This document shows, piece by piece, positions 32,329 through 43,500 of a DNA stretch of 64,000 bases (within the stretch, counting starts at the first letter, position 1; each line of letters starts with the position of its first letter). Source of the DNA: Stentor roeselii (taxonomy: Eukaryota; Ciliophora; Heterotrichea; Heterotrichida; Stentoridae); NCBI GenBank assembly GCA_006503475.1, contig RSEH01000125.1, positions 62,001-126,000 of the forward strand, read 5' to 3'. A program made the position numbers and the translations under genes. Under the pieces are notes generated by a model. That model saw only the letters and a list, made by a program, of their open reading frames with translations, did no database searches and was not told where the DNA came from.

Positions 32329-34257
32329 ATGAAAATTCTGTATTTCTTTCTGGCTTCTTGCATGGCTTATGAGTATTCCTTGATACTTGTGAAAAAACAG
32401 GAGTCGAGTAAGTTGATTTGTTTTTTCGTGCATGGTCATCGCGGACATTACCTTCAAGTGACTCCCCTTTTGCCTGCTCTTTCATCTTGTGATGTTTACA
32501 GCTTTGACTTCAGAGAAGACATCAGTGGACTATCAGACCGAGTGATTCAAAAGCAAAGTCTTTTCATTGAAACTTCTTTAAAGACTTTTGAAAAGGATTC
32601 AAAGAATATTGTTTTGATTTGTCACTCGATGGGAGGGATCAGTGGAATTTTAGCAGCTGGTTCTGTTTATTCACAAATTTTTAAGATTATTACTCTTAAC
32701 ACCCCACTTGGGCAGTCTCCTGTTAATACACATTTGATGTTTCCTTATTTTTACTCGAAAATTCATCAGATTTTTAATGAGAAGGCTTTTGTTGTTGTTT
32801 CTATTACTGGAGCGGATGATTCTACTGTTCCTCCTGCTTTGACTAACGCCGATGAGATTAGGACTCATCATTTTTATACTTCTACTTTGGTTAGGAAGAC
32901 TCTTGGACATAATGAAATTTTGGATTTTCCTGGGATTAGGGATAAGATTAAGGAATTGGTGGAAAATCAGAGGGTTTTTAAGGAAGAGTTCTTGTTTGAG
33001 GAAATTAAAATTTGGGAAGATGATGAGTGCTGGGTATATAATCAGAAGATGGTTGGATTTGGAAGTTTTGAAAGCCAAACAAAAAAATGGTTCGGTTTAA
33101 CAATCCAGGAAGACCAAGAAATCCTAGTAAAAGTTCAAGGGAACCTTTTAAAAACTTGCAGAGGTGACCGAAAGCTTTTATTTCGGGCTCTGATTATGGG
33201 TAACTCCAACTATTTCCGTTTGAGCACTTTAAAAAACGACAAATTTTTCTTTTTACTCGATTCAGGAAAACTTGAGATTCACAAAATATCTGAATTTAAA
33301 TGTTTAAGAATTTATTACAAATACTGCGTTTTTTATTCCAAAAATCCTGCCCTAATCAAAGTCGGAAATGCATTAAGGACTCCTCTTTTTATTGAAAGTT
33401 CTGAGGAAACAAGCTGGATCTACTCCAGATGTGGAAAAGAAGAATTTTTAATTGAAAGTTCAGAGGAAACATTGATAAAATTTCATGAAGAATGCAAAAA
33501 AAATCTTGAAATTTTGATTTTTGCTAAAAATTTCAAGTTTCGAGTTTCGACACCTCTTGTTGAAATCTTAAGTGAATTTTTCAAAGATTTTCGACTTGAA
33601 ATTTTTGCTTTTGCTTTTGCTTTTTTGTTTGAAAATCAGGCAAAAGTAGCACCAGCTGTTTTTATTTACTGGCTTCTTGGGAAGTATTTCAGGTGTTATG
33701 GCCTTTTCATGCTGGATCATGTGGATTACTATGATAAAAGAGTAACTATTCCAGAAACTATTCTATTGACAGTAGTTTCTTACATCATTTCTCTGTTTTT
33801 TCAAAGAATTATGGCTTTTATGCAACGTTTTCAGATGAAAACTGTGGAAAGAAGATTAAAAAAAGAGGTCTGGGCTCTGATTATTCTATCAGCTGCTCTT
33901 CCATGGGTAATAATTCCGATTTTTCTGGTAAGATATCCTCGAATTTACTCAGATTTCGACAAGAAGTTGCTTTTTGTTCAAATTTTACTAACAATTCCTC
34001 AACAAATATCATTTTTTTACATTCCTATTAATTATTTTTCGTTCTCTTTTGGAACAATTAGTGATTTATTGTCAGTTATTCCAATAATAACTACTATTTT
34101 GATTCCTTCTGTGCAACACAAAGAGAGTGCATGTATAATGAGTTGGTTATTTATATTGATTGTTCAAGATTTACTATATCGAGGACAGATCTTATTGCTG
34201 TTAGTGAGTTTTTATCAAGTATTTCAATACATTGTAAAGAAGAACTCAAAGATTTAA
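32329..34257 (+). CDS. PGAP1-like GPI inositol-deacylase (serine hydrolase, multi-pass)
   Basis: 642 aa from the ATG at 32329. That start is chosen because it opens a signal-anchor ('MKILYFFLASCMAYEY') and is preceded by 'cttattaaaaca'; the in-frame ATG at 32296 is the alternative. An alpha/beta hydrolase follows: 'FFVHGHRGHY', nucleophile S100 in 'CHSMGG', D163/D164 in 'GADDSTVPP', and H194 in 'LGHNE', a plausible Ser-Asp-His triad. The last 250 residues hold several membrane helices. PGAP1/Bst1 removes the inositol acyl chain of GPI anchors in the ER, which sets ER exit of GPI proteins; that role is inferred from the fold. The last 16 codons lie in a tandem repeat that continues past the stop. 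No pattern-fitting intron was found. Confidence 0.85.
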   Translation: MKILYFFLASCMAYEYSLILVKKQESSKLICFFVHGHRGHYLQVTPLLPALSSCDVYSFDFREDISGLSDRVIQKQSLFIETSLKTFEKDSKNIVLICHSMGGISGILAAGSVYSQIFKIITLNTPLGQSPVNTHLMFPYFYSKIHQIFNEKAFVVVSITGADDSTVPPALTNADEIRTHHFYTSTLVRKTLGHNEILDFPGIRDKIKELVENQRVFKEEFLFEEIKIWEDDECWVYNQKMVGFGSFESQTKKWFGLTIQEDQEILVKVQGNLLKTCRGDRKLLFRALIMGNSNYFRLSTLKNDKFFFLLDSGKLEIHKISEFKCLRIYYKYCVFYSKNPALIKVGNALRTPLFIESSEETSWIYSRCGKEEFLIESSEETLIKFHEECKKNLEILIFAKNFKFRVSTPLVEILSEFFKDFRLEIFAFAFAFLFENQAKVAPAVFIYWLLGKYFRCYGLFMLDHVDYYDKRVTIPETILLTVVSYIISLFFQRIMAFMQRFQMKTVERRLKKEVWALIILSAALPWVIIPIFLVRYPRIYSDFDKKLLFVQILLTIPQQISFFYIPINYFSFSFGTISDLLSVIPIITTILIPSVQHKESACIMSWLFILIVQDLLYRGQILLLLVSFYQVFQYIVKKNSKI

Positions 34258-34575
34258 TGATTAAACGAGGGGTAGTTATAGATAAAAATTATAATCTAGG
34301 TATTTTTATTATTATAACTTGAAACAATTCTTTTCATATCAAATATTTCAATAGATTGAAAAGAAGAACTCAAAGATTTATTGATTAAACGAGGAGTAGT
34401 TATAAATAAAATTATAATCTAGATATTATTATAGCTTGAAAAAAATCTTTTCATATCAGGTATTTCAATACATTGTAAAGAAGAACTTAAAGATTAAGTA
34501 ATTAAAAGAGGGGTAGTTATAGATAATAATTATCATCTACATATTTTGATTATTATAGCTCGAAATAATTCTTCT
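34210..34575 (+). repeat. Three tandem ~120-bp units overlapping a gene end
   Basis: Units start at 34210, 34331 and 34448, each with 'tatttcaata', 'gaagaact(c/t)aaagatt', 'gtagttata(g/a)ata' and an ending like 'gaaa(c/t)aattctt'. The first contains the last 16 codons and stop of the PGAP1-like gene; the other two are noncoding copies of that end plus its 3' flank. Confidence 0.87.
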
Positions 34576-34858
34576 CAAATTAATTTTAAGTCGCATCGAT
34601 CTTAAAAACTTTTTTGAGTCCTTGTCTTATTTTCACTTAAATAAAAATCTTTGAATGTAACAAGTAAAACTAAACCAAGTCCTTTTATAATTATTAAATT
34701 TCTGAAAAATCTCTAAATTATAACTACTCTCCTTCAATACACCCGAAAAAATATACCTCTTATCAGTTAGATTTAACACTAATTTTCTCACTAAAATTAT
34801 ACTCTTCTTTCTGTTCACAACGACTAAATCGCTAAAAAAAGGCCTCTGGATATAAAAT
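34576..34858. other. Leader region of the CCCH gene
   Basis: AT-rich, no gene supported. TATAAA at 34851-34856 sits 2 nt before the ATG of the CCCH gene. Confidence 0.5.
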
Positions 34859-35236
34859 ATGGACTTTCTGGGTGTCAAACCAAAACGAGACATGGATACA
34901 AAAGGCAAGTTCAAAACCGAGCTTTGCCGTAATTGGACGCAAGGTAGCTGCGAATTCGGTTCGAAGTGTACCTTCGCCCATGGTCTTGAAGAACTTCGGA
35001 AAAAAGAGGTCTTAAATGATAACTACAGGACTAAGAAGTGCAAGCAGTTCCACGAGCTCGGTTTTTGCCAATACGGTAACCGTTGCCAATTCAAGCATGT
35101 GGACCACTCTCCAGCGAACGTGAAGACAAACGAACTACTCAGCACGGCTTCAAGTTCGCCCCGAGAAGTGTCTCCAATTGGCTTGGCTGCGAAAAAACGA
35201 CTTCCAGTCTTTGTCAGTCTGACACTGAAGGCCTGA
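34859..35236 (+). CDS. Tandem CCCH zinc-finger RNA-binding protein (TIS11/tristetraprolin type)
   Basis: 125 aa, ending in TGA. Two CCCH fingers: residues about 23-42 as C-x7-C-x5-C-x3-H ('CRNWTQGSC..CTFAHG') and about 61-80 as C-x8-C-x5-C-x3-H ('CKQFHELGFC..CQFKH'). Both have the usual basic/aromatic lead-ins ('KFKTELC', 'YRTKKC'). The first finger is one residue shorter in its first loop than the animal consensus. Family members bind AU-rich 3' UTR elements and promote mRNA decay; that is family knowledge, not shown here. The tail contains 'SSSPREVSPIG', possibly phosphorylated. Single exon. Confidence 0.92.
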   Translation: MDFLGVKPKRDMDTKGKFKTELCRNWTQGSCEFGSKCTFAHGLEELRKKEVLNDNYRTKKCKQFHELGFCQYGNRCQFKHVDHSPANVKTNELLSTASSSPREVSPIGLAAKKRLPVFVSLTLKA

Positions 35237-35323
35237 TTATTTAAGTTAAATTAAGTAGGTTTTATAGTCCTGGTTAAGCACTTATTGAGAAATTTTCTCT
35301 TATTTTCCACAGTCATAATAATC

Positions 35324-36052
35324 ATGTCTCTTCCCGCCTTCAACAACACCTTAGGACAGATCGACTTGCAGCAAGAGGCTGACTTAGCCGACCTGCAGGC
35401 GAAAAAACCGAAAAAACAAGTAAACCGAGTTCAACTAAATGAATCGACTTTACTTCAACCTACGAAAGGACTGAAAAAATTATACGAAATCACTAACACC
35501 CTGAAACTTTCAGAAAACCCAAAAAAAGACCTGAGGTCACTTCTTGACCTTTACAAAGAATGGCATTTTATTGTTGCTCCGAAGTTTGAATTTAACTATT
35601 TTATTCAGAAGTGCCAGATACTTGGTACTAAAGCACCTGTCAGAAGTTACATGGGAAGACTAAGGGACTATCATTCTGGAAAAATCACTGAAGATGAGTT
35701 TCAAAATCCTATCACACAAGCTCCTGATGATGATGATAATTTTGAACAGGTTTATGAAACTCCTGAGAAACTTTTAAATAATCTTCAGAAGAAAAATGAT
35801 GAAAGTGAAAATCAGGTCAATGAAAAAATGCCGAGTCCTAAAATTTTGAATTATTTTGATGAGTTGGAAGACTTGCCTGGGTATGAAGAAGAGTTGCAGG
35901 TTTTAAATGATTTGCAAAATGAAGGGCAGTATGAGTTTGGCGATGAACAGGAAATGGAGTATTTGCAGCAGTTGGCATTGGAAGGAACTGGAAAGAGACT
36001 TGAGGAGAAGGGGAATGATATGGAGCAGGAGAAGTATTTAAAAGAAAGGTAA
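35324..36052 (+). CDS. TIPIN / Swi3-domain replication fork protection protein
   Basis: 242 aa from the ATG at 35324; upstream in-frame codons begin only with TTG, and 'cataataatc' precedes this ATG. Residues about 43-115 match the Swi3 domain: 'LLQPTKGLKKL', then 'DLRSLLDLYKEWHFIVAPKFEF', 'FIQKCQILGTKAPVRSYMGRLRDY'. TIPIN/Swi3/Csm3 pairs with Timeless/Tof1 at the replication fork for checkpoint signalling and fork stability. The C-terminal half is Glu-rich and disordered-looking, as in other family members. It is one of few cell-cycle genes here. Its stop is 21 bp before the next ATG on the same strand. Confidence 0.85.
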   Translation: MSLPAFNNTLGQIDLQQEADLADLQAKKPKKQVNRVQLNESTLLQPTKGLKKLYEITNTLKLSENPKKDLRSLLDLYKEWHFIVAPKFEFNYFIQKCQILGTKAPVRSYMGRLRDYHSGKITEDEFQNPITQAPDDDDNFEQVYETPEKLLNNLQKKNDESENQVNEKMPSPKILNYFDELEDLPGYEEELQVLNDLQNEGQYEFGDEQEMEYLQQLALEGTGKRLEEKGNDMEQEKYLKER

Positions 36053-36073
36053 TGGATTTTTTTATTATTTTTA

Positions 36074-37558
36074 ATGAATAGGTCTTTTTCTTTGTTGGAC
36101 AATCTTGCTTCTGCATTTCCTGAAGAGTGCAGAATTGCACATCTAGAAAATAATGTTTTTATGTATGGAGGAGGACCTGGTTTAAATTGGAAGACACCTG
36201 AATATATTTTGACAAAGCATCAAATTCATTCTTCATCAATCAAAAATAATTATCAAGACCCATTCAGAAAAAAGTACAGTTCCTACCTTCAAAACTTTTC
36301 ATCTCATGAAGACCTAAACAACCCCCACCTCCAATCACTTCCCAATTCTCAAAATAAATCACAAACCCCATCGACCAATCCAAAAAATCCAGAAAATCCT
36401 GAAAATTCTTCAAGATCTAAAATTTCATCATTAAAGCGAACTTCTTCAGTCCCAATTCAAAAGCCGACAGAAAATTCAAGACCTGAGTCAATCCTAAGTC
36501 AAAAGTTGTCAGACTTCACCGAAAAAATTTCAGTTGAAAACAATTCTCTAGGCCTGGAAGAGTCACTGACGATAAAAAAGAAAGAAACACTTGGAAGGAC
36601 CAGAACTTCAAATACAAGCAACCATTCACAAGACTCGCTTGGATTAGGCAGTGTTAAAAACATGCATGATCATCTTAGTGGCTTAAACAAGGCGAGTCAA
36701 GAGGAAGGGCTTTTGAATAGTTCATTGAAATTTAATCAGTCTCGTCACTCAAGTCTTTTAAATTTTTCAGAAGCGAAGGAAAATTTGAGTAGATCAAAAC
36801 TTTCAAATAAAATCAGCGATTTTAATGGATTAATTGAGGAAAATAAAGGAAATTGTGAAGAAAAGAGAGAAGGGTTTGATAATAAAATGAAAATAGCGGA
36901 TTTTAAAGGAAATAAATGCCCAAGGTCGAAGTCTGTGGTTAATAGTCCTTCTTCGTATCAAAATTATGAGAAATTCGATTTGGAATCTAGAAAAATACCT
37001 ACTTCATCGAAAATAAACTCAGATCATCATTCAAATAGGAGTAGAAGTACCATTCAATCAGCTAACAGGTCTGAAAATGTGATCAAAATACATGAAACTA
37101 TTGATTCAAACAGTAAAAAATACCCAATATTCCAAGTCTCATCGAAAAAATCTCTAAAAAATGAAGATATTAGTCATCATTCATCGAAACATCGACATTC
37201 CACAGAATTTTCTATTAAAGAAAGAGAAAATTCTTTAAAATCAAAAAAAGATTCTTTAAAGTCAAATCTTGAAAGTTCTAAAAGTTATTCACAACATTCA
37301 AGTAGCTTCAGTATTAGTCAATCTTCCAAAAGTTCCTCTAATATTCATTCGAAACAAGATGCTTCTAGCAAAAATCCTGCATTTGTGCAGTATTGTCCTT
37401 CAACCTATTATAAATCTCTTGGTTTGGACCCTCCTCATCCTTTTCCAAACTACTCAAAAAGATCTCTTAAAAGGAAAAAAAGTGATACTCTTCATTTTAA
37501 ACAAACTTTTAATTCGAAGCTTCGTTCTTCAGAAAACGAGTCATACACGTATTCCTAA
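36074..37558 (+). CDS. Hypothetical Ser/Lys-rich low-complexity protein
   Basis: 494 aa. The first 60 residues ('FPEECRIAHLENN', 'MYGGGPGLNWKTPEYIL') look folded; the rest is Ser/Asn/Lys-rich with repeated 'SLKSKKDSLKSN'-like stretches. No domain is recognised; a phosphorylated scaffold would fit but is a guess. GTACCATTCAATCAG at 37047-37061 fits the 15-nt intron pattern and is stop-free, but in such low-complexity sequence its removal cannot be judged. It ends 9 bp from the convergent BEACH gene. Confidence 0.75.
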   Translation: MNRSFSLLDNLASAFPEECRIAHLENNVFMYGGGPGLNWKTPEYILTKHQIHSSSIKNNYQDPFRKKYSSYLQNFSSHEDLNNPHLQSLPNSQNKSQTPSTNPKNPENPENSSRSKISSLKRTSSVPIQKPTENSRPESILSQKLSDFTEKISVENNSLGLEESLTIKKKETLGRTRTSNTSNHSQDSLGLGSVKNMHDHLSGLNKASQEEGLLNSSLKFNQSRHSSLLNFSEAKENLSRSKLSNKISDFNGLIEENKGNCEEKREGFDNKMKIADFKGNKCPRSKSVVNSPSSYQNYEKFDLESRKIPTSSKINSDHHSNRSRSTIQSANRSENVIKIHETIDSNSKKYPIFQVSSKKSLKNEDISHHSSKHRHSTEFSIKERENSLKSKKDSLKSNLESSKSYSQHSSSFSISQSSKSSSNIHSKQDASSKNPAFVQYCPSTYYKSLGLDPPHPFPNYSKRSLKRKKSDTLHFKQTFNSKLRSSENESYTYS

Positions 37559-37567
37559 ACCCCCTAA

Positions 37568-40500
37568 TTAAATCAAATCTAAAATAATTTCATTTTTATT
37601 CTCAAGTTTCTTCAACGAAACATACCTCAAAGCTCCAACAATCGCATCTGTCCCCCCCTGTGCCCAGTACATGAACCCTAATTCCCCCCGATGCATTAAA
37701 ACATTACGAAACCTGAACCCTTCAATTTTTTCACATCTTTCAGTATTCAAGCTAAAAATATCCCTTAAAACAACTTCATCCGAATACGCTTCAATACAAA
37801 AATTTGCACAAGGCGAAATCTGAACAGATTCCAAGTCATTTTCGACTTCAAATTCCGAGACAGTTTCACAGTTGATTCCGACAACTAAGACCTTCGATCG
37901 ACTAGCAAGTAAAACGATTCCATTTTCATTCACGTCCATTAAAAAAGCAGGAAAAATCAAAGAATTTAAACATTCTGCATTTTTCGTATCATGGATCAAC
38001 ACCCGACCTTCTGCTGATAAAGAGACTAGGACCTGGAAAGACTGAATAATTTTTAAAGAAATCACAGGTGCTTCGTGTCCGAAAAAAGTGAAAGATCTGA
38101 TGAATGAGTCTTTTTCTAAATGCCAACTTTTTATTGAACAGTCAAAACTTCCTGAAAATAACTGATCTGAGGAACTTGTCACTGTTAAAATGATTTGACT
38201 GTGAAATGAAAGATTATTTAAAAGTTTTCCTTTCATATCGAAAACTTTTATATCGAAGCTTCGGTCAAGTCCTGCTATGAGGAACTTGTCGAGAACTACT
38301 GAAAAGCTGTTGTTGAATGAGGATAACTCGAAAGCTCTGTAAGAAAAATCGGTTAGAATATAGTGAAAAGAAGAAGAAAGTTCAGGAAAATAACAAGTTA
38401 ACTGAACTTCAGGCAGGACTGAAACGATTTCCAAGGAGTTCTTAATAAGAATCCTGCATAAATAGCAAAATCCTTTAACTTCCTTTACAAAAAGCACGAA
38501 ATCTGCACCCATATAAAAAAAAATCAGGTTTCCATTAACTCCAAATCCTTTTTCAACCGGTTTAAACGCCAGGTCTTTCCCGGTGTTAAAATAAAAAAAG
38601 TTATAAAAATTCATATTTTTCCAGCCCTCTTCCCTTGCAGGATGCGCTTTGCCTTCAAATAACACCTGCGGGGTCTGTCCAAAATGATAAACCTGTTCAA
38701 TCATAGAATTAAATTCAATATTCTCATGTCTCTCTAAAAAATCCTCAAAAAGCCCTTCATAAGTAACCGAGTTAAAAACATTAAAACTCGCTAAAGCATT
38801 TTTTCCGATTTGTTTAAACCCAAAGATCAAATCAATCCAAAAGTTCAAATCTCGACTAACCATTTCCGATTCCAGTAAATTTCGATGTTTTACAATAAAA
38901 TCCCAGTTGTTAACCGCCCAGTCCGGAGGTTTGACACTAGAAACATCAACACCCAGACTATTAATCCCAAGGTACTGTCCTGAAGCATTTTCAAGTATCA
39001 ACCCATTAAAAAAAAGTTCAGGAACAAGTTCTTTATTGTCAGTTCCCATGTTTTCAATGCAACTTTCCCATGCGAGTGACATTGAAAAAAATAATCTGTC
39101 AGGAATGTCGAAGTTTCCACCCTGCAAGTTTTTAGCCTGGGTGGAAAAAGGCTCGACTCTGACTAAGTAATGCAAGACGATTCCTCCATTGGAGTAGTGG
39201 GATCCGTGATGGTAAGGTTCTAAGAAATCATCTTTCCAACTTTCGATCTTTTCCTGGAGAAGGGCCTGGTACTCAAGTTTCTGAGCACCTACTGGAAACT
39301 TTAAGTCTCTGAATAGCTTTTTATCGTTGAAATCTAGAAGACCTGAACGATAATCAGATAAAATCCAAGGAAAAATCGGGTATTGGCTTATGTCGTTTAA
39401 TGAACGACTTGCGAAACGATTTAATGTCATCAGGTACTCGAAATTTGTGATTTTTCCTTGTTTCCAGTCGTTTTTTAACGATTGCAGCACTTTGGAAGTC
39501 CCGAAACATAAAGTCGCTGCTTTCCAGGTATTCAGGACTTTTAACGCCTGGTCTCTTTTCCTTGTAGTGAAAAAATTCAGATAATAAGATTTTCCTGAGT
39601 TTAAAACAAACTCTAAAGCTGTATGTTTATGTAAAAATCGTTTTGGAAGGACCTCTAAAAATTCATCTGCCTGCCAAACTCGTCTTTTCTGCTGAGCCAA
39701 GCGGGTAAAAGCGAGAGCTCCAGTAGTTTCAGGACTTTTCACAAGTCCTTCAAAGTGCAAGTCGAAAAATTGAGGACTCAGTGAAAGTTTCGCTAAAGAA
39801 CTTCCTTGAACTTGGATTCTTTCCACCCAGAAGACAGAAGAAGAAAAAGCTTTGAATGACTTGCTTGCCTTGTAAGTGTTTTCTCTTGAAGGACGAGAAC
39901 TGTTATCAGAGAAATTTGCAGAGTCGCAATTTCCATCTGTTGACTGACCCGTTTCATGTAAATTTATGTAAACCACTGGAGCTTCTGAAAGACTTTTAAA
40001 AGAAGAAGACTTTTGTGGATTATTTGACTTAAGGCAAGAGGCCTTGAAAGTACTCCATCGGAAAAATTTGTCGTATTTTTGACGCACTTTACAAGGGGGG
40101 GACCTTGGAAAAGTTTGAAGTTTTTTTAAGTTTTTCAGAGATTTTGAAAAAAAGTAACAATCTTGAAAAAGTTTTAAGTTTTTTTTCTCTCTTTCTTCTG
40201 AAAAGTCTGATGCCCAGCTTTGGTCTTTGAAGTCTTTTGACCATTTTTCTAGATCTTCTTGGGATAGAGGAGTGGAATGGATTATTGGCTCTGGGTTGAA
40301 AGGGGCTTCGGAGAGTTTTACTACAAATCTTTGGAAAAGGTATTCGAAGACTTGGATTATTTCGTTTAAAACTTGGGTATCTGTGAAAATTTCACTGTTT
40401 TCGAGGTCGTAACAGTCGATTAGGGACTTCAGTCGCTGTTGTTGATGAATAAAAAGATTTAGCTTACTTTCAACTTTACTTTCAATGGTTTCTCTGTTAA

Positions 40501-43500
40501 TTTCTAGAATAGATTGATTACAAATCACATCTCGCAAAGAGTTTTTCACGACATTTGTATGTTTTTCACAGAATTTTCCAAGTTTTTCTTGAAGATTTGC
40601 CTGAAAAATGAAGAAAATCAAGTCTTCCTTAAGTGCTTCACATCCTTCTAGGTACTTTTTCAGTAGTTCAATCAAAAGATAAACAGAAAAAAATATTTGA
40701 CTTGTCTTCAACTGTGACTCATCTCTTTCAAAAAACTGAATTTCCTGATTTTCCAAAAATCTTCTAAAAAACTCAAATCTCATTCCAAATCCTCTAAAAA
40801 CAGATAAACCAAAAACCAAGAAATTCAAAAAATTCGTTAAAAAATCCTTCAAATCCTCTATTTTTCCTCTTAAAGCAGAAACCTTAAAATTTTCCAGTGA
40901 TTTTTTCGCCAATTGAACAATGAAAGGTCCTTGCAAATTTTCACAAATCTCTGAAATCGCTTCAGGCTTTTCAGCAAGTTGCTCTTGAAGGACTTCAAAG
41001 CTTTGCAAGACTGAATTGACAGAAGGTGTTAAAGCGAATTTTTGAATTAAATGCTTGAAAAGGTTAATATCTTTAGTTGCATCAAGATAAGTCCTGATCT
41101 GTAATGTTCCTTCTTTTTCTGCAGCGATTTCAAGAAGGACTTCAACAAATTTATTATTTTCTGAAGAGTTTTCGCAGCAGGACTGAACATCAAGAAGAAA
41201 CCCAGGAAAAGATTCATGTTTCAAAGCAACTTCAAAGACCTGGTCTTTATTTTCCACAAAAGAGGCAAGAATCACTTTTTGATATTCAAGAGAGTTAAAA
41301 AAACGGAGACGTTTTGTAAGAAGTCTCAAAAAAAATTTACTTTGACTTGAGTTCAAATCGAATGAATTTGTGAGAAGGTATTCAAGGAACTCAGGGCTTA
41401 GGTCACTTGGAAGAAACTCGTCGATGTAATCAAGAAGTTGATGAAAGACTTCTGGAGAAGGCTTGTTTGGATTACTTAAAAATATCAGGTCGAAGACTGA
41501 AAGTTGAAGGCTTATTGGATGGGAATTGCTGAATATTGAGAGAAGAATGCCAAGCATTGAACGGGTTAAAGGGATTTTTTTTAAAGAAATTAGGACTTTT
41601 TGTAAGGTTTCGTAGTTCTTTTGATCTGAGAGAAGGGATATTAAGGATGGTAGGGATTCTTCTAGTGTTGTTGATTCTTGATGTGATAGGTATAGGGTTA
41701 GGATCTCTGAAAAGGAATCTGGAAGTGAGTCAGATAGAATTTCGGTTAGGGTTAAAAGGTTTGGTTTTGTGGCTGGATTCATTTGGATGAACTTTTGGAT
41801 GAAAAATTGAAAAAATTTTGGACTTGATTGAAGAAAAAGTTTTAAGGTTGTGTTGTAGTTTATGATAGATTGAATATATTTCAGCTGGCTTTCAGAAAAG
41901 AGCTCAAAAATACTAATAAAAACTTCACTTATTTCTTCTGAATACCTTGCTTTTGCCATTAAAAATACTAAAAAGTTGATAGACTGTTTAGTAAAGTACT
42001 CATGATCCATTTGATTGATAAAAACAAGAACTTTGATAAGTTTAAAAAATTCCTGAAGAGTTTCATCATCATCAATAAAACAATGCACTTCATGCATAAA
42101 TCTTCTGATCCCATAAACCTTAAAAGCATGATAAGCAGGAGTCTTTCTGAAAAAATAAACTCCCTGACAAGTTTCCTTTTTAAAATTTTTTTCATCAAGC
42201 AAGTCAACCAAAACAAGATCATTTTCAATCAAATCCTGATTCCAAAGCTTTTGAGACTGAATCCAAAAATTCTGAACAAAATTTATATCCACAGTTTTTT
42301 TCAGTATTACCAAAGAAGCAATTTTGCCAACTAAATAACAATTTTTTGCATTAAAAGCACAGTTGTTTCCAATGCAACACTTTTCAAGTTTTCCTGGTTT
42401 CACAGGTTTCCATTTTTTTTCATTATTTTCTAAAAGGTTCCCATTGATAAAAACCTGAATTTTCATTGAAAAGTTGATACAAACAAAATTCCAAGAATTA
42501 TTTAAAAGTCCTTCAAAACTTTCTTCTTGGCTCTGAATTTTTACTATGACAGAAGAAAAAGCAACAAAGATTTCTGTAGTTTCTCCTGAATGTCGAAATG
42601 AAAAAATCGAAGATTTTTCAGAAAAATCTAAAAAAACCCAGAAAATGATGGAAAAGTCTTTAGGAAGGTAGTAGTTTTCATTAAAAAAATCAAGAAAAAT
42701 TTTATTGTTTACCGTGAAATACGCGTATTTCAGAATTTTTTCTGAGCTGCTTAATTTGTTCACTCCTGATTTAAGTGTTTCTAAAAGACTTGCTTTTAAG
42801 GCAGAGTTTTTACTTGACTGAAAAGTTTGCACCCAGAGGCTCAAGTCACTTGTTGAGAAGTTTGATGAAATGATTTGAAGAGAAAGAGTTTCGCATGACT
42901 TCCAGATATGAAAACTTTGAATATTTTTCATAATAACTGCAAAAAAACCATGTTTTGATAGAAGGTCGATGTTAATTTCGCTAGTTTTCAGTCGTTTTAT
43001 CTCAAATTCTCTAAAGTCTCGTTCAACTGAACTCATCAAAACCTCTCCATACAAAGGAATCAGCTGAGGAAAGCGAATAATCCAAGTATCTTTATTAAAA
43101 AGAGCCTCTTTAAGTAGTTCTTTCACATCTTCTGCGATTTCACGAATATTCGCCTTTTGTCTCAACTGGTTCAGCAACGGTAAAAAAGAATGCAAAGGAC
43201 TGTCCAAGTATTCAAAGGAAGGGCGACTTACGAGTCTTAAAAGACTGAGAATCACAAACATCCAAAAACTACTGTCAAAGATCTCACCGGCGAAAGTAGA
43301 AAGACATTCAAACACTTCCCCATCTACACCTCTTGAATATAGAAAAGAGTCGTCTGCGATTTCTATGTATAACAAAAATGACTCTACTAATGTTTTTGCG
43401 ATTAGGTCGTTTTTCACTGTATTTAAGGATTTGATCCAATGGTGAAAAACTTCGATATTATGCATTTTTAAGTAGTTTACAATTATCGGCTGGTATATTT

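Noticed and set aside
34633-34914. Minus-strand frame of 93 codons as a gene
   Set aside because: Its start lies inside the clear CCCH gene and it shows no domain; treated as chance.
35838-36140. Minus-strand frames across the TIPIN and Ser-rich genes
   Set aside because: They are antisense shadows of Glu- and Ser-rich coding sequence.
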